From Sphingomonadaceae bacterium (GTDB lineage Bacteria > Pseudomonadota > Alphaproteobacteria > Sphingomonadales > Sphingomonadaceae), in NCBI GenBank assembly GCA_019245455.1, contig JAFARM010000118.1:1-8434 (forward strand): a stretch of 8,434 nucleotides of DNA. The letters are read 5' to 3'. The translations under genes were made by a program, and so were the position numbers. Of this stretch, positions 1 through 6,125 are shown piece after piece (within the stretch, counting starts at the first letter, position 1; every line of letters begins with the position of its first letter). The notes under the pieces are model-generated. The model searched no databases. It was not told the origin of the DNA and was given only the letters and a program-made list of their open reading frames with translations.

Positions 1-914
1 TCCGGCACGGCCGCGAACAGGTCCGCGACCAGGCCGTAGTCGGCCACCGAGAAGATCGGCGCCTCGGCATCCTTGTTGATCGCCACGATCACCTTGCTGT
101 CCTTCATGCCCGCGAGGTGCTGGATCGCGCCCGAGATGCCGACCGCCATGTACAGCTCCGGCGCGACGATCTTGCCGGTCTGGCCGACCTGATAGTCGTT
201 GGGGACATAGCCGGCGTCGACGGCGGCACGGCTGGCACCGAGACCCGCCCCGAGGGCGTCGGCGAGCGGCTCCATCAGCTCGTGGAACTTCTCGCTCGAG
301 CCGAGCGCGCGGCCGCCCGAGACGATGATCTTGGCCGCGGTCAGTTCGGGGCGCGCGCTGACGGCGAGGTCAGCCGAGACGAAGCTCGACAGGCCCGCGT
401 CGCCCGTGCCGCTGACCGGCTCGACCGTCGCGCTGCCGCCCGTCGCCGCCGCCTTGGCGAAGGCGGTGCCGCGCACGGTGATGACCTTCTTCGCATCCGA
501 CGTGGTGACGGTGGCGATGGCGTTGCCGGCGTAGATCGGGCGGGTGAAGGTGTCGGGCCCCTCGACCGACAGGATCTCGCTGACCTGCACCACGTCGAGC
601 AGCGCGGCGACCCGCGGGGCGACGTTCTTGCCGCGCGTCGTCGCCGGGGCGACGAAGGCGTCGTAGTTGGCCATCAGCGCAGCGATCAGCGGCGCCAGGT
701 TCTCGGCCAGCTGGTGGCCGTAGGCCGCATCGTCGGCGAGCAGCACCTTGCTGACACCGGCGACCTGCGCCGCGGCGTCGGCGACGGCTCGGGCTCCCTC
801 GCCGGCGACGAGGACGTGGACCTCGCCGCCGAGCTGCCCGGCCGCGGTGACGGCGGCGAGCGTCGCGTCCTTGAGGCTCGCGTTGTCGTGTTCGGCCAGA
901 ACCAGCGCGCTCAT
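1..914 (-). CDS. etfA: Electron transfer flavoprotein subunit alpha, 3' end cut by the window
   Basis: This is the FAD-binding subunit of the ETF heterodimer. It accepts electrons from acyl-CoA and other flavin dehydrogenases and passes them to ETF-quinone oxidoreductase. About 304 codons are present with no stop before the edge. The family is usually about 310 residues and the last visible residues ([14 protein letters not shown]) are the normal C-terminal stretch, so only a few codons are missing. The N-terminal domain (about 1-185) starts [10 protein letters not shown]. The C-terminal FAD domain has [12 protein letters not shown] (199-210), [11 protein letters not shown] (226-236), GQTGK (244-248) and the [12 protein letters not shown] to VIVAINKD stretch (255-281). 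The ATG overlaps the etfB stop by four bases (ATGA), with GGGAG seven bases upstream, so the two subunits are probably translationally coupled. No key residue is obviously lost. The family is certain; the dehydrogenase partners cannot be read from the sequence. Confidence 0.97.
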   Translation of the reverse strand, partial: MSALVLAEHDNASLKDATLAAVTAAGQLGGEVHVLVAGEGARAVADAAAQVAGVSKVLLADDAAYGHQLAENLAPLIAALMANYDAFVAPATTRGKNVAPRVAALLDVVQVSEILSVEGPDTFTRPIYAGNAIATVTTSDAKKVITVRGTAFAKAAATGGSATVEPVSGTGDAGLSSFVSADLAVSARPELTAAKIIVSGGRALGSSEKFHELMEPLADALGAGLGASRAAVDAGYVPNDYQVGQTGKIVAPELYMAVGISGAIQHLAGMKDSKVIVAINKDAEAPIFSVADYGLVADLFAAVP

Positions 915-1660
915 CCGAGGGCTCCCACAGTCTTCATTTTGTCGACCAGCTCGTCGACCGTCTTGACCTTGACGCCGGCCGTCCGCTTCGACGGCTCGAC
1001 GACCTTGAGCACCTTCAGCCGCGGCGCGGGGTCGACGCCGTAGTCGGCCGGCGTCTTCGAATCGATCTTCTTCGCCTTGGCCTTCATGATGTTGGGCAGG
1101 CTCGCGTAGCGCGGCTCGTTCAGCCGCAGGTCGGTGGTGACCACGGCCGGCAGCTTCAGCCGTACCGTCTCCGCGCCGCCGTCGACCTCGCGCTCGACGG
1201 TGACGTGGTCGCCCTCGACCGTGACCTTCGACGCGAAGGTGCCCTGGGGCCAGCCGAGCAGGGCCGACAGCATCTGTCCGGTCTGGTTGGCGTCGTCGTC
1301 GATCGCCTGCTTGCCGAGGATGATGAGGCCCGGCTGTTCCTCGCTGGCGATCTTCGCCAGCACCTTGGCGACCATCAGCGATTCGGTCGTCTGGTCGGTG
1401 ACGACAAGGATGCCGCGGTCGGCCCCCATGGCGAGCGCGGTCCTGAGCGTCTCCTGCGCCTGCTGCACGCCGATCGACACGACGACGATCTCGGTGGCGA
1501 CGCCTTTCTCCTTCAGCCGGATCGCCTCCTCGACGGCGATCTCGTCGAACGGGTTCATGCTCATCTTGACGTTGGCGAGCTCGACGCCGCTGCCGTCGGT
1601 CTTGACCCGGACCTTGACGTTATAGTCGACCACCCGCTTGACGGGGACGAGGACCTTCAT
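911..1660 (-). CDS. etfB: Electron transfer flavoprotein subunit beta
   Basis: This is the AMP-binding subunit of ETF, 249 residues, the usual length. [13 protein letters not shown] (7-19) is the N-terminal signature. [15 protein letters not shown] (116-130) is the conserved nucleotide-binding stretch. [19 protein letters not shown] (177-195) closely matches the dehydrogenase-recognition loop of mitochondrial ETF-beta and marks it as a housekeeping (group I) ETF rather than a FixA or bifurcating type. The C-terminus [17 protein letters not shown] (223-239) is the arm that packs against the alpha subunit. The ATG at 1660 is chosen because GGGAG lies six bases upstream (1667-1671) and the family begins [10 protein letters not shown]. 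It is the first gene of an etfB-etfA operon, with a candidate promoter at 1686-1715. A repeat cluster separates it from egtD, which points to independent transcription. Confidence 0.98.
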   Translation of the reverse strand: MKVLVPVKRVVDYNVKVRVKTDGSGVELANVKMSMNPFDEIAVEEAIRLKEKGVATEIVVVSIGVQQAQETLRTALAMGADRGILVVTDQTTESLMVAKVLAKIASEEQPGLIILGKQAIDDDANQTGQMLSALLGWPQGTFASKVTVEGDHVTVEREVDGGAETVRLKLPAVVTTDLRLNEPRYASLPNIMKAKAKKIDSKTPADYGVDPAPRLKVLKVVEPSKRTAGVKVKTVDELVDKMKTVGALG

Positions 1661-1685
1661 CGCGCACTCCCAAGGATTGCCGTCG

Positions 1686-1715
1686 TCTCTAGGAAGCGCG
1701 TGCCGGGTCCGTCAA
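1686..1715 (-). promoter_or_regulatory. Candidate sigma70-type promoter of etfBA
   Basis: Read on the minus strand, a -35 box TTGACG (1710-1715, five of six consensus bases) is followed after 18 bases by TAGAGA (1686-1691, three of six). A start about seven bases further on would leave a leader of roughly 20 bases containing the etfB ribosome binding site. The placement between the repeat cluster and etfB fits an independent promoter. The -10 box is weak and the call rests on pattern alone. Confidence 0.45.
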
Positions 1716-1730
1716 CCGGGTGCGGTGTCG

Positions 1731-1759
1731 CGTGCTTCGACAGACTCAGCATGAGCGGG
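1731..1759 (+). repeat. Sphingomonad-type short intergenic repeat, copy A
   Basis: This 29-bp copy contains the core CTTCGACAGACTCAGC. It differs from copies B, C and D by one base (CAGACTC instead of CAGGCTC, read in the same sense). The unit contains a small internal hairpin, GCTCA-GCA-TGAGC; the A in this copy breaks its outermost pair. It is inverted relative to copies B and C across a 44-bp spacer. It lies 16 bp upstream of the candidate etfBA -35 box. I recall this family as very abundant between genes in sphingomonads; its function is unknown to me. Confidence 0.85.
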
Positions 1760-1803
1760 CTCGAAAGTGAAACGGGATGGGAGACCTTTGCCTAACACCC
1801 CCA

Positions 1804-1859
1804 CCGCTCATGCTGAGCCTGTCGAAGCCGCTCATGCTGAGCCTGTCGAAGCACGCACG
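1804..1859 (-). repeat. Tandem pair of the same short repeat, copies B and C
   Basis: Two head-to-tail copies: B at 1804-1827 (24 bp) and C at 1828-1859. They are identical over 24 bp (core on the plus strand GCTCATGCTGAGCCTGTC). Copy C continues with CACGCACG. Copies B and C lie directly after the egtD stop, three bases beyond the end of copy C, so they would be in the 3' end of the egtD transcript. Either can pair with copy A as a long hairpin. C is identical over 28 bp to copy D (4673-4700) in direct orientation, and matches copy E (4711-4742) over 32 bp in inverted orientation with one mismatch. No run of T follows, so a canonical intrinsic terminator is not supported. Confidence 0.9.
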
Positions 1860-1862
1860 GCC

Positions 1863-2816
1863 CTACGGCTCGATCGCCGCCGCCGCCCGCCGCCACAGGT
1901 GGACGGCGAACAGCGGCACGGGATCGGTCCAAAGCGCCACCGGCTCCCAGCCGCCGGCGCGGGCAAGCAGGCGCGCCTGGTCGAGCGTCCACTTGTAGCT
2001 GTTCTCGGTGTGGATCGTTTCGCCCGCGGCCATGCGGAACGGGCGGCCGAGGACGGTAAAGGCCGTATCACGGGTCGCGGCGAGGTGCATTTCGATGCGG
2101 CCGAGGTCGGCGTTGAAGAAGGCGCGGTGGGCGAAGGCGCTCGTGTCGATCGTGCCGCCGAGCTCGCGGTTGATGCGGTGGAGGAGGTTGAGGTTGAACG
2201 CCGCTGTCACCCCCGCGGCATCGTTGTACGCGGGCTCGATCGCTTCCGCTGGCTTGCGGAGGTCGAGGCCGATGACGAGGAAGGCGGCCTCGCCGAGCGT
2301 GCCGCCGAACGCGCGCAGCAGGTCGACCGCCGCGGCAGGACCGAGGTTGCCGAGCGTCGAACCGGGGAAGAAGCCGAGCTTGGGCAGCTCCGCAACCTCG
2401 GCCGGCAGGACCAGCGGCTGGGTAAAGTCGGCGGCGAGCGGGTAGACGTTCAGCTCCGGCAGCTTGGTGGCAAGGTCGGCCGCGGCCATGCCCAGGAACT
2501 CGGCCGAAATGTCGATCGGCACGTGCGCCGAAGCGCCCACCGCGCGGAGGAAGGGCGGGGTCTTGGCCGACGAGCCGGAGCCGAACTCGACGACGGCGCG
2601 CCCGCTGCCGACACGGGCGGCGATGTCGGCGGCGCAGTCGGCCAGGATGCCGATCTCGGTTCGCGTCGGGTAGTATTCGGGTAGCCGCGTGATCGCCTCG
2701 AACAGCTCCGATCCTGTTCGGTCGTAGAAAAAGCGGGCGGGGATGACCTTCGGGCTCGCGGCGAGCCCGGCGAGGACGGCGGCGGCGAAGTCGCTGACCG
2801 GGTCGGCGTCGGCCAT
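1863..2816 (-). CDS. egtD: L-histidine N-alpha-methyltransferase (ergothioneine synthesis)
   Basis: EgtD uses three S-adenosylmethionine to convert histidine to hercynine, the first committed step to ergothioneine; it is a cytosolic enzyme. The product is 317 residues, typical of the family. Visible signatures in order: PARFFYDRTGSELFEAI (26-42), LPEYYPTRTE (45-54), the SAM-binding loop VEFGSGSSAKT (76-86), PIDIS (100-104), FFPGSTLGNLG (149-159), AYNDAAGVTAAFNLNLL (196-212) and ETIHTENSYKW (266-276). Asn157, Tyr197, Glu271 and Ser273 line up with the histidine-binding Asn166, Tyr206, Glu282 and Ser284 of the mycobacterial enzyme (from memory). The reading frame stays open far upstream, but the ATG at 2816 is right: it gives the normal N-terminus, overlaps the egtB stop by one base (TGATG) and has AAGGA six bases upstream. 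Translation is therefore probably coupled to egtB. Confidence 0.96.
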   Translation of the reverse strand: MADADPVSDFAAAVLAGLAASPKVIPARFFYDRTGSELFEAITRLPEYYPTRTEIGILADCAADIAARVGSGRAVVEFGSGSSAKTPPFLRAVGASAHVPIDISAEFLGMAAADLATKLPELNVYPLAADFTQPLVLPAEVAELPKLGFFPGSTLGNLGPAAAVDLLRAFGGTLGEAAFLVIGLDLRKPAEAIEPAYNDAAGVTAAFNLNLLHRINRELGGTIDTSAFAHRAFFNADLGRIEMHLAATRDTAFTVLGRPFRMAAGETIHTENSYKWTLDQARLLARAGGWEPVALWTDPVPLFAVHLWRRAAAAIEP

Positions 2817-4039
2817 CAGAGGTCCTTGGCCAGCCGCACGCCGCTGAACTGCCAGCGCGCGGTCGGCGGGAAGAAGTTGCGCGTGGTCCGTCGGCTCGAC
2901 CCGCGCGGCGTCGCGCACGACGCGCCGCGCAGGACCATCTGTCCGCTCATGAACTTGCCGTTGTACTCGCCGACCGCCCCCTCGGCGGGGCGGAAGCGCG
3001 GGTAGGGGAGGAAGGCGCTCGCCGTCCACGCCCAGACGTCGCCGAACAGGCTGCGGTCGCCGCACGGGGCGATCGCGCCAGGGCCATCGAGCTGGTTGCC
3101 GGCGGCGGGATCGGCCGACGCGGCGGCTGCCTCCCATTCGACTTCGGTCGGCAGGCGCGCGCCCGCCCACGCCGCGAAGGCGTCGGCCTCGAAGAAGCTG
3201 ACGTGCGCGATGGGCGCGTGCGCGCGGCGCTCGACCTCGCCCGCCAGCGTGAACTCCCGGCCGTCCCCGCGCCAATGCAGGGGCGCAGCGATCCCCTCGC
3301 GCTGCCGCCACGCCCAGCCGTCGGACAGCCACAGGCGCGGGTCGTCGTAGCCGCCATCGGCGACGAACGCCTCCCAGTCGGCGGTGGTGACGAGTGCGTC
3401 GGCGAGCGCGAAGGGAGCGAGCAGCACGTCGTGCGTCGGCCCCTCGCAATCGAAGGCGAAGCCGCCGCCTTCGTGGCCGATGCGGACGATGCCGCCCGGA
3501 TGCGCGGTCCAGCCGGCTTGCGGCTGGGCAGCAGGCGGAGGCACGGCGTCGTACACCGCCGGCGACAGCGGGTTGGCGGCGAACAGGTGGAGGATGTCGG
3601 TCAGCAGCAGCTCCTGATGTTGCTGCTCGTGGGCGATGCCGAGCTCGATCATCGCCAGCGCCGGGGCGTCGAGCCGGCTCCAGCGCCAATCGAGCACGGC
3701 GTCGACGTGCTGCCGCCACGCACGGACGCGGTCGAGGCTCGGCCGCGTCAGCAGCCCCCGGCTGCCGCGCGGATGGCGCGGCCCGGCCGCCTCGTAATAG
3801 CTGTTGAACAGATAGCCGAAGGCGGGGTCGAACGGCGGAACGCCCAGCGGCGACAGCACGAAGGTCTCGAGGAACCACGTGGTGTGCGCGAGGTGCCACT
3901 TCGCCGGCGAGGCGTCGGGCATCGACTGCACCGTCGCATCGGCGTCCGACAGCGGGGCCGCGACGGCCAGCGTCAACGCGCGCGTGGCGAAGAACCGCGC
4001 CTTCAGGTCGTCCGTGTGCGCGTGTGCCGCCGTCGCCAT
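2816..4039 (-). CDS. egtB: Ergothioneine synthase EgtB, non-haem iron sulfoxide synthase
   Basis: EgtB joins the sulfur of cysteine or gamma-glutamylcysteine to the imidazole of hercynine using O2, giving the sulfoxide precursor of ergothioneine. The product is 407 residues. An N-terminal DinB-like helical domain (about 10-165) supplies the iron ligands: WHLAH (His52) and HEQQHQE (His137, His141). A C-terminal FGE-sulfatase-type domain (about 175-407) has RLPTEVEWEAA (295-305), a GDVWAWT stretch (333-339) and the family ending RGASCATPRG to RTTRNFFPPTARW (371-396). A tandem tyrosine, Tyr81-Tyr82 in FNSYYEA, resembles the pair described for type II EgtB (see findings). The ATG at 4039 has AAGGAG five bases upstream. 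The frame stays open to about 4699, but that would overlap pduO. pduO ends 32 bases upstream and egtD overlaps downstream, so all three probably share a transcript. egtA, egtC and egtE are not in the window. Confidence 0.96.
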   Translation of the reverse strand: MATAAHAHTDDLKARFFATRALTLAVAAPLSDADATVQSMPDASPAKWHLAHTTWFLETFVLSPLGVPPFDPAFGYLFNSYYEAAGPRHPRGSRGLLTRPSLDRVRAWRQHVDAVLDWRWSRLDAPALAMIELGIAHEQQHQELLLTDILHLFAANPLSPAVYDAVPPPAAQPQAGWTAHPGGIVRIGHEGGGFAFDCEGPTHDVLLAPFALADALVTTADWEAFVADGGYDDPRLWLSDGWAWRQREGIAAPLHWRGDGREFTLAGEVERRAHAPIAHVSFFEADAFAAWAGARLPTEVEWEAAAASADPAAGNQLDGPGAIAPCGDRSLFGDVWAWTASAFLPYPRFRPAEGAVGEYNGKFMSGQMVLRGASCATPRGSSRRTTRNFFPPTARWQFSGVRLAKDL

Positions 4040-4071
4040 GCCGGCTCCTTGCTGATTACGCCGCCATAACG

Positions 4072-4632
4072 CTAGCGGCTGGCACCGGGAACCCAAAGCA
4101 CGTCGCCGCCGGGGTTGGCGGCGCGCGCGGCGACGAACAGATGGTCGGACAGGCGATTGAGGTAGTGGATCGCCGCCGGGTTGACCGGCTCGGCCCGCGC
4201 CGCCGTCACCGCCAGCCGCTCGGCGCGGCGGACGACGGTGCGGGCGAGGTGGAGCGTCGCGGCAAGCGGCGTGCCGCCGGGCAGGATGAACGAGGTCAAG
4301 GGCTTCAGCGCCTCGTTCAACGCGTCGATCTCGGCCTCGAGCCGCGCCACCTGCGCCGGCGTCGCGCGCAGGCTCTTCGTCTCCGGCCCGAAGTCGTCGC
4401 CCGGTGTGGCGAGGTCGGCACCGACGTCGAACAGGTCGTTCTGGATGCGCGCGAGCATCGCGTCGGTGTCGCCGTCCGCGTGGAGCCGCGCCATGCCGAT
4501 GACCGAGTTGGCCTCGTCGACCGTGCCATAGGCGGCGACGCGCGCATCGTCCTTCGCCCGGCGGCCACCGTCGGCGAGCCCGGTCGAGCCGTCGTCGCCG
4601 GTCTTCGTGTAGATGCGGTTCAGCTTGACCAT
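4072..4632 (-). CDS. pduO: PduO-type ATP:cob(I)alamin adenosyltransferase
   Basis: The enzyme transfers the adenosyl group of ATP to cob(I)alamin, forming coenzyme B12 for mutases such as methylmalonyl-CoA mutase; it acts in the cytosol. The product is 186 residues, the normal length for a stand-alone PduO domain. Signatures: TKTGDDGSTGL (9-19, the ATP-binding N-terminal loop), YGTVDEANS (35-43), FILPGG (115-120), HLARTVVRRAER (128-139, the active-site arginine helix) and YLNRLSDHLFV (157-167). It is often annotated as cob(I)yrinic acid a,c-diamide adenosyltransferase, but the fold is PduO, not CobA/BtuR. The start at 4632 has AAGGA six bases upstream. It is the first gene of the probable pduO-egtB-egtD unit; no convincing promoter was seen in front of it, only the inverted repeat pair. 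I recall it next to etfBA in other sphingomonads, so the egt genes may be the newcomers. Confidence 0.95.
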   Translation of the reverse strand: MVKLNRIYTKTGDDGSTGLADGGRRAKDDARVAAYGTVDEANSVIGMARLHADGDTDAMLARIQNDLFDVGADLATPGDDFGPETKSLRATPAQVARLEAEIDALNEALKPLTSFILPGGTPLAATLHLARTVVRRAERLAVTAARAEPVNPAAIHYLNRLSDHLFVAARAANPGGDVLWVPGASR

Positions 4633-4672
4633 GAGTTATCCTTATTGACCGCGCCCCCGCCCGTGGCCAAAC

Positions 4673-4742
4673 CCGCTCATGCTGAGCCTGTCGAAGCACG
4701 TTCGGACGCTCGTGCGTGCTTCGACAAGCTCAGCATGAGCGG
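4673..4742. repeat. Inverted pair of the short repeat, copies D and E
   Basis: Copy D (4673-4700) and copy E (4715-4742, similarity extending to 4711) are 28-bp inverted repeats with a single mismatch (CAGGCTC against CAAGCTC) around a 14-bp spacer. As RNA from either strand this would be a very stable stem-loop. It fills the space between the HIG1-type gene and pduO, and is 22 bp past the HIG1 stop. No T-run follows on either strand, so it may end or protect transcripts in another way, or be a passive repeat. D is identical to copy C over 28 bp; E matches C in inverted orientation over 32 bp with one mismatch. Confidence 0.92.
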
Positions 4743-4764
4743 CTGATGGACTGCGGGCCGTAGA

Positions 4765-4965
4765 TCAATGCCGGTTCAACAGGAAGATGACGGCGATGAT
4801 GAGGATGGTCAGCGCCTGGAAGGCGACGCGGTAGCTCATCATGCGGTTCGACTTGATGCCGCCGATGTCGTTGCCGCGCGCCATGATGATGATGCCGCGC
4901 GCAAGCACGCCGAGCGTCGCCAGCGCCGCGGCGATCATCAGGACGATGAGGATGGTCTGTTGCAT
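4765..4965 (-). CDS. Small two-helix membrane protein, HIG1 domain type
   Basis: A 66-residue protein of two membrane segments, about 5-29 (ILIVLMIAAALATLGVLA and on) and about 46-64 (VAFQALTILIIAVIFLL). They are joined by a short polar loop with GNDIGGIKSNRMMSYR (31-46). The layout and the RX3Q motif (Arg46 to Gln50) match the HIG1 hypoxia-induced family, called 'twin transmembrane protein' in sphingomonads. Mitochondrial relatives associate with respiratory supercomplexes and cytochrome oxidase; in bacteria the role is largely inferred. The ATG at 4965 is preferred over an upstream TTG (5013) and ATG (4995) because GAGAGA lies seven bases before it and the product then starts directly before the first helix. 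The hydrolase gene ends 81 bases upstream on the same strand; the D/E hairpin follows. Confidence 0.85.
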   Translation of the reverse strand: MQQTILIVLMIAAALATLGVLARGIIIMARGNDIGGIKSNRMMSYRVAFQALTILIIAVIFLLNRH

Positions 4966-5046
4966 GGATCGGTCTCTCTCGTTCCCGACGTACATGGGCG
5001 CGCGGCTGGCCAAGCGAAAGGGACAGAGTGGCGCGGGCGCGGGCGT

Positions 5047-5937
5047 TCAGGCGTCGCCGCGCGGTAGCCATTCGGTCAGGATCGCATTGACCGCTGCGGG
5101 CGCTTCCTGCTGAACCCAGTGCGACACGCCCGGCAGCCGGCGGATCGTCAGATCGGGGACGAAGGCGTCGGTGCCGTCGAGCGTCTCCAGCCCCAGCGCG
5201 GTGTCGGCCTCGCCCCAGACGATCAGCGTCGGCACCTCGACCCGGCCGCCGTTCGACAGCTTCGGCGGGTGGCGGACCGCGGCGCGGTACCAGTTGACCA
5301 TTGCCGTCAGCGCGCCGGGGCGCAGCGCGGCGGCGGCATAGACGTCGAGCACGGCATCGGGAAAGCGGCTCTTGTCGACCGCCATGCCGCGGAACGCCTG
5401 CCGCACCCACGCCGCGCCGTTTGCCGCCAGCATCCGCTCGGGCAGAAACGGCAGCTGGAAGAAGGCGATGTACCAGCTCCGCCGCCGCTGCGGCCAGTGC
5501 TTGAGCGCGGCGCGGAAGCACAGGGGATGCGGCAGGTTCATCACCACCAGCCGCTCGACGGGAACGACGCGGTTGATCGCGGCGACCCACGCCACCGCCC
5601 CGCCCCAGTCGTGCGCGACCAGCGTCAGCTTCTTCGCACCGCTGGCGGCGAACAGCGCGGCGACGTCGGCGGTCAGCCGGTCGACGGCATAGTCGGCGAC
5701 CCGCCCCGGCCGCGACGTCGCGCCATAGCCGCGCTGGTTCGGTGCCCAGACGCGGTAGCCCATGCCGGCGAGCAGCGGCATCTGGTAGCGCCAGCTGAAG
5801 TTCAGCTCGGGAAAGCCGTGCAGGCACAAAGCGAGGTGGTCGCCGCCGCCGGCCTCGGCGACCTCGAAGGTCAGGCCGTTCGCCGCAACGGTGCGCACGG
5901 CGATGCCGCTGTCGGGTTCGGGGGTCCAGCTCGCCAT
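5047..5937 (-). CDS. Alpha/beta hydrolase, epoxide hydrolase-like (Asp nucleophile)
   Basis: A 296-residue soluble hydrolase with no signal peptide. HGFPE (40-44) is the oxyanion-hole HGxP motif. The nucleophile elbow is AHDWGG (108-113) with Asp110, as in epoxide hydrolases and haloalkane or fluoroacetate dehalogenases, not a serine. The acid is probably Asp245 in WGEADTALG (241-249), and the base His273 in GVSHWVQQEAP. Cap tyrosines that could activate an epoxide oxygen are Tyr156 (SWYIAFFQLP) and Tyr217 (NWYRA). Ser154 is near where fluoroacetate dehalogenases carry a halide-binding His (from memory), which favours epoxide hydrolase. The substrate is unknown. The start at 5937 gives the normal N-terminus; only a weak ribosome binding site is visible. 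It is divergent from the HNH gene, and the HIG1-type gene follows 81 bases downstream. Confidence 0.92.
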   Translation of the reverse strand: MASWTPEPDSGIAVRTVAANGLTFEVAEAGGGDHLALCLHGFPELNFSWRYQMPLLAGMGYRVWAPNQRGYGATSRPGRVADYAVDRLTADVAALFAASGAKKLTLVAHDWGGAVAWVAAINRVVPVERLVVMNLPHPLCFRAALKHWPQRRRSWYIAFFQLPFLPERMLAANGAAWVRQAFRGMAVDKSRFPDAVLDVYAAAALRPGALTAMVNWYRAAVRHPPKLSNGGRVEVPTLIVWGEADTALGLETLDGTDAFVPDLTIRRLPGVSHWVQQEAPAAVNAILTEWLPRGDA

Positions 5938-6125
5938 GCGCGCAGCCTAGCACGCAGTGCCGCCCTTGACGCCCGCTAAATGCGGTGGTGTCATACGCGC
6001 GACACACTTGTTCTGGTAAACGGCGTGTCACGGAAGACGGACGGTCGCGGGCACGCTCGCGGCCTTGAGTGCGACGAGGCCGGACTGCTTGGGCGGCCGC
6101 TCCAGACGAGGAGCGGGCGAAACCT
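5938..6125. promoter_or_regulatory. Divergent intergenic region, presumed promoters for both sides
   Basis: This 188-bp gap separates the starts of the epoxide hydrolase gene (minus) and the HNH gene (plus), so promoters in both directions are expected. On the plus strand a good -35-like TTGACG is present at 5966-5971, but only a poor -10 (TCATAC, 5991-5996) follows at a long 19-base spacing. Short GTGTC and GACAC words occur around 5988-6030 and could form small alternative stems or an operator; they are too short to call. The right end contains GAGGAG (6108-6113), a possible ribosome binding site for the HNH gene. No small gene was convincing. Confidence 0.35.

Noticed and set aside
117..1043. 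Long plus-strand open frame of 308 codons across etfA
   Set aside because: It is antisense to etfA and etfB, is rich in Arg, Gly and Asp as expected from reversed high-GC codons, and has no family motif.
1767..2684. Plus-strand open frame of 305 codons over egtD
   Set aside because: It is a shadow of egtD, and its first part translates the repeat copies (HAEPVEA repeats), which are not a real protein start.
2817..3899. Upstream extension of the egtD frame to a 678-residue protein
   Set aside because: The extra part lies over egtB and has no domain; the ATG at 2816 gives the full EgtD with a ribosome binding site.
1731..4742. CRISPR-like repeats
   Set aside because: Only five copies with irregular spacing and mixed orientation, no regular spacers, no cas genes; they match a dispersed intergenic repeat instead.
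4673..4742. Intrinsic terminator
   Set aside because: The stem is strong but no T-run follows on either strand, so it is kept as a repeat rather than a terminator.
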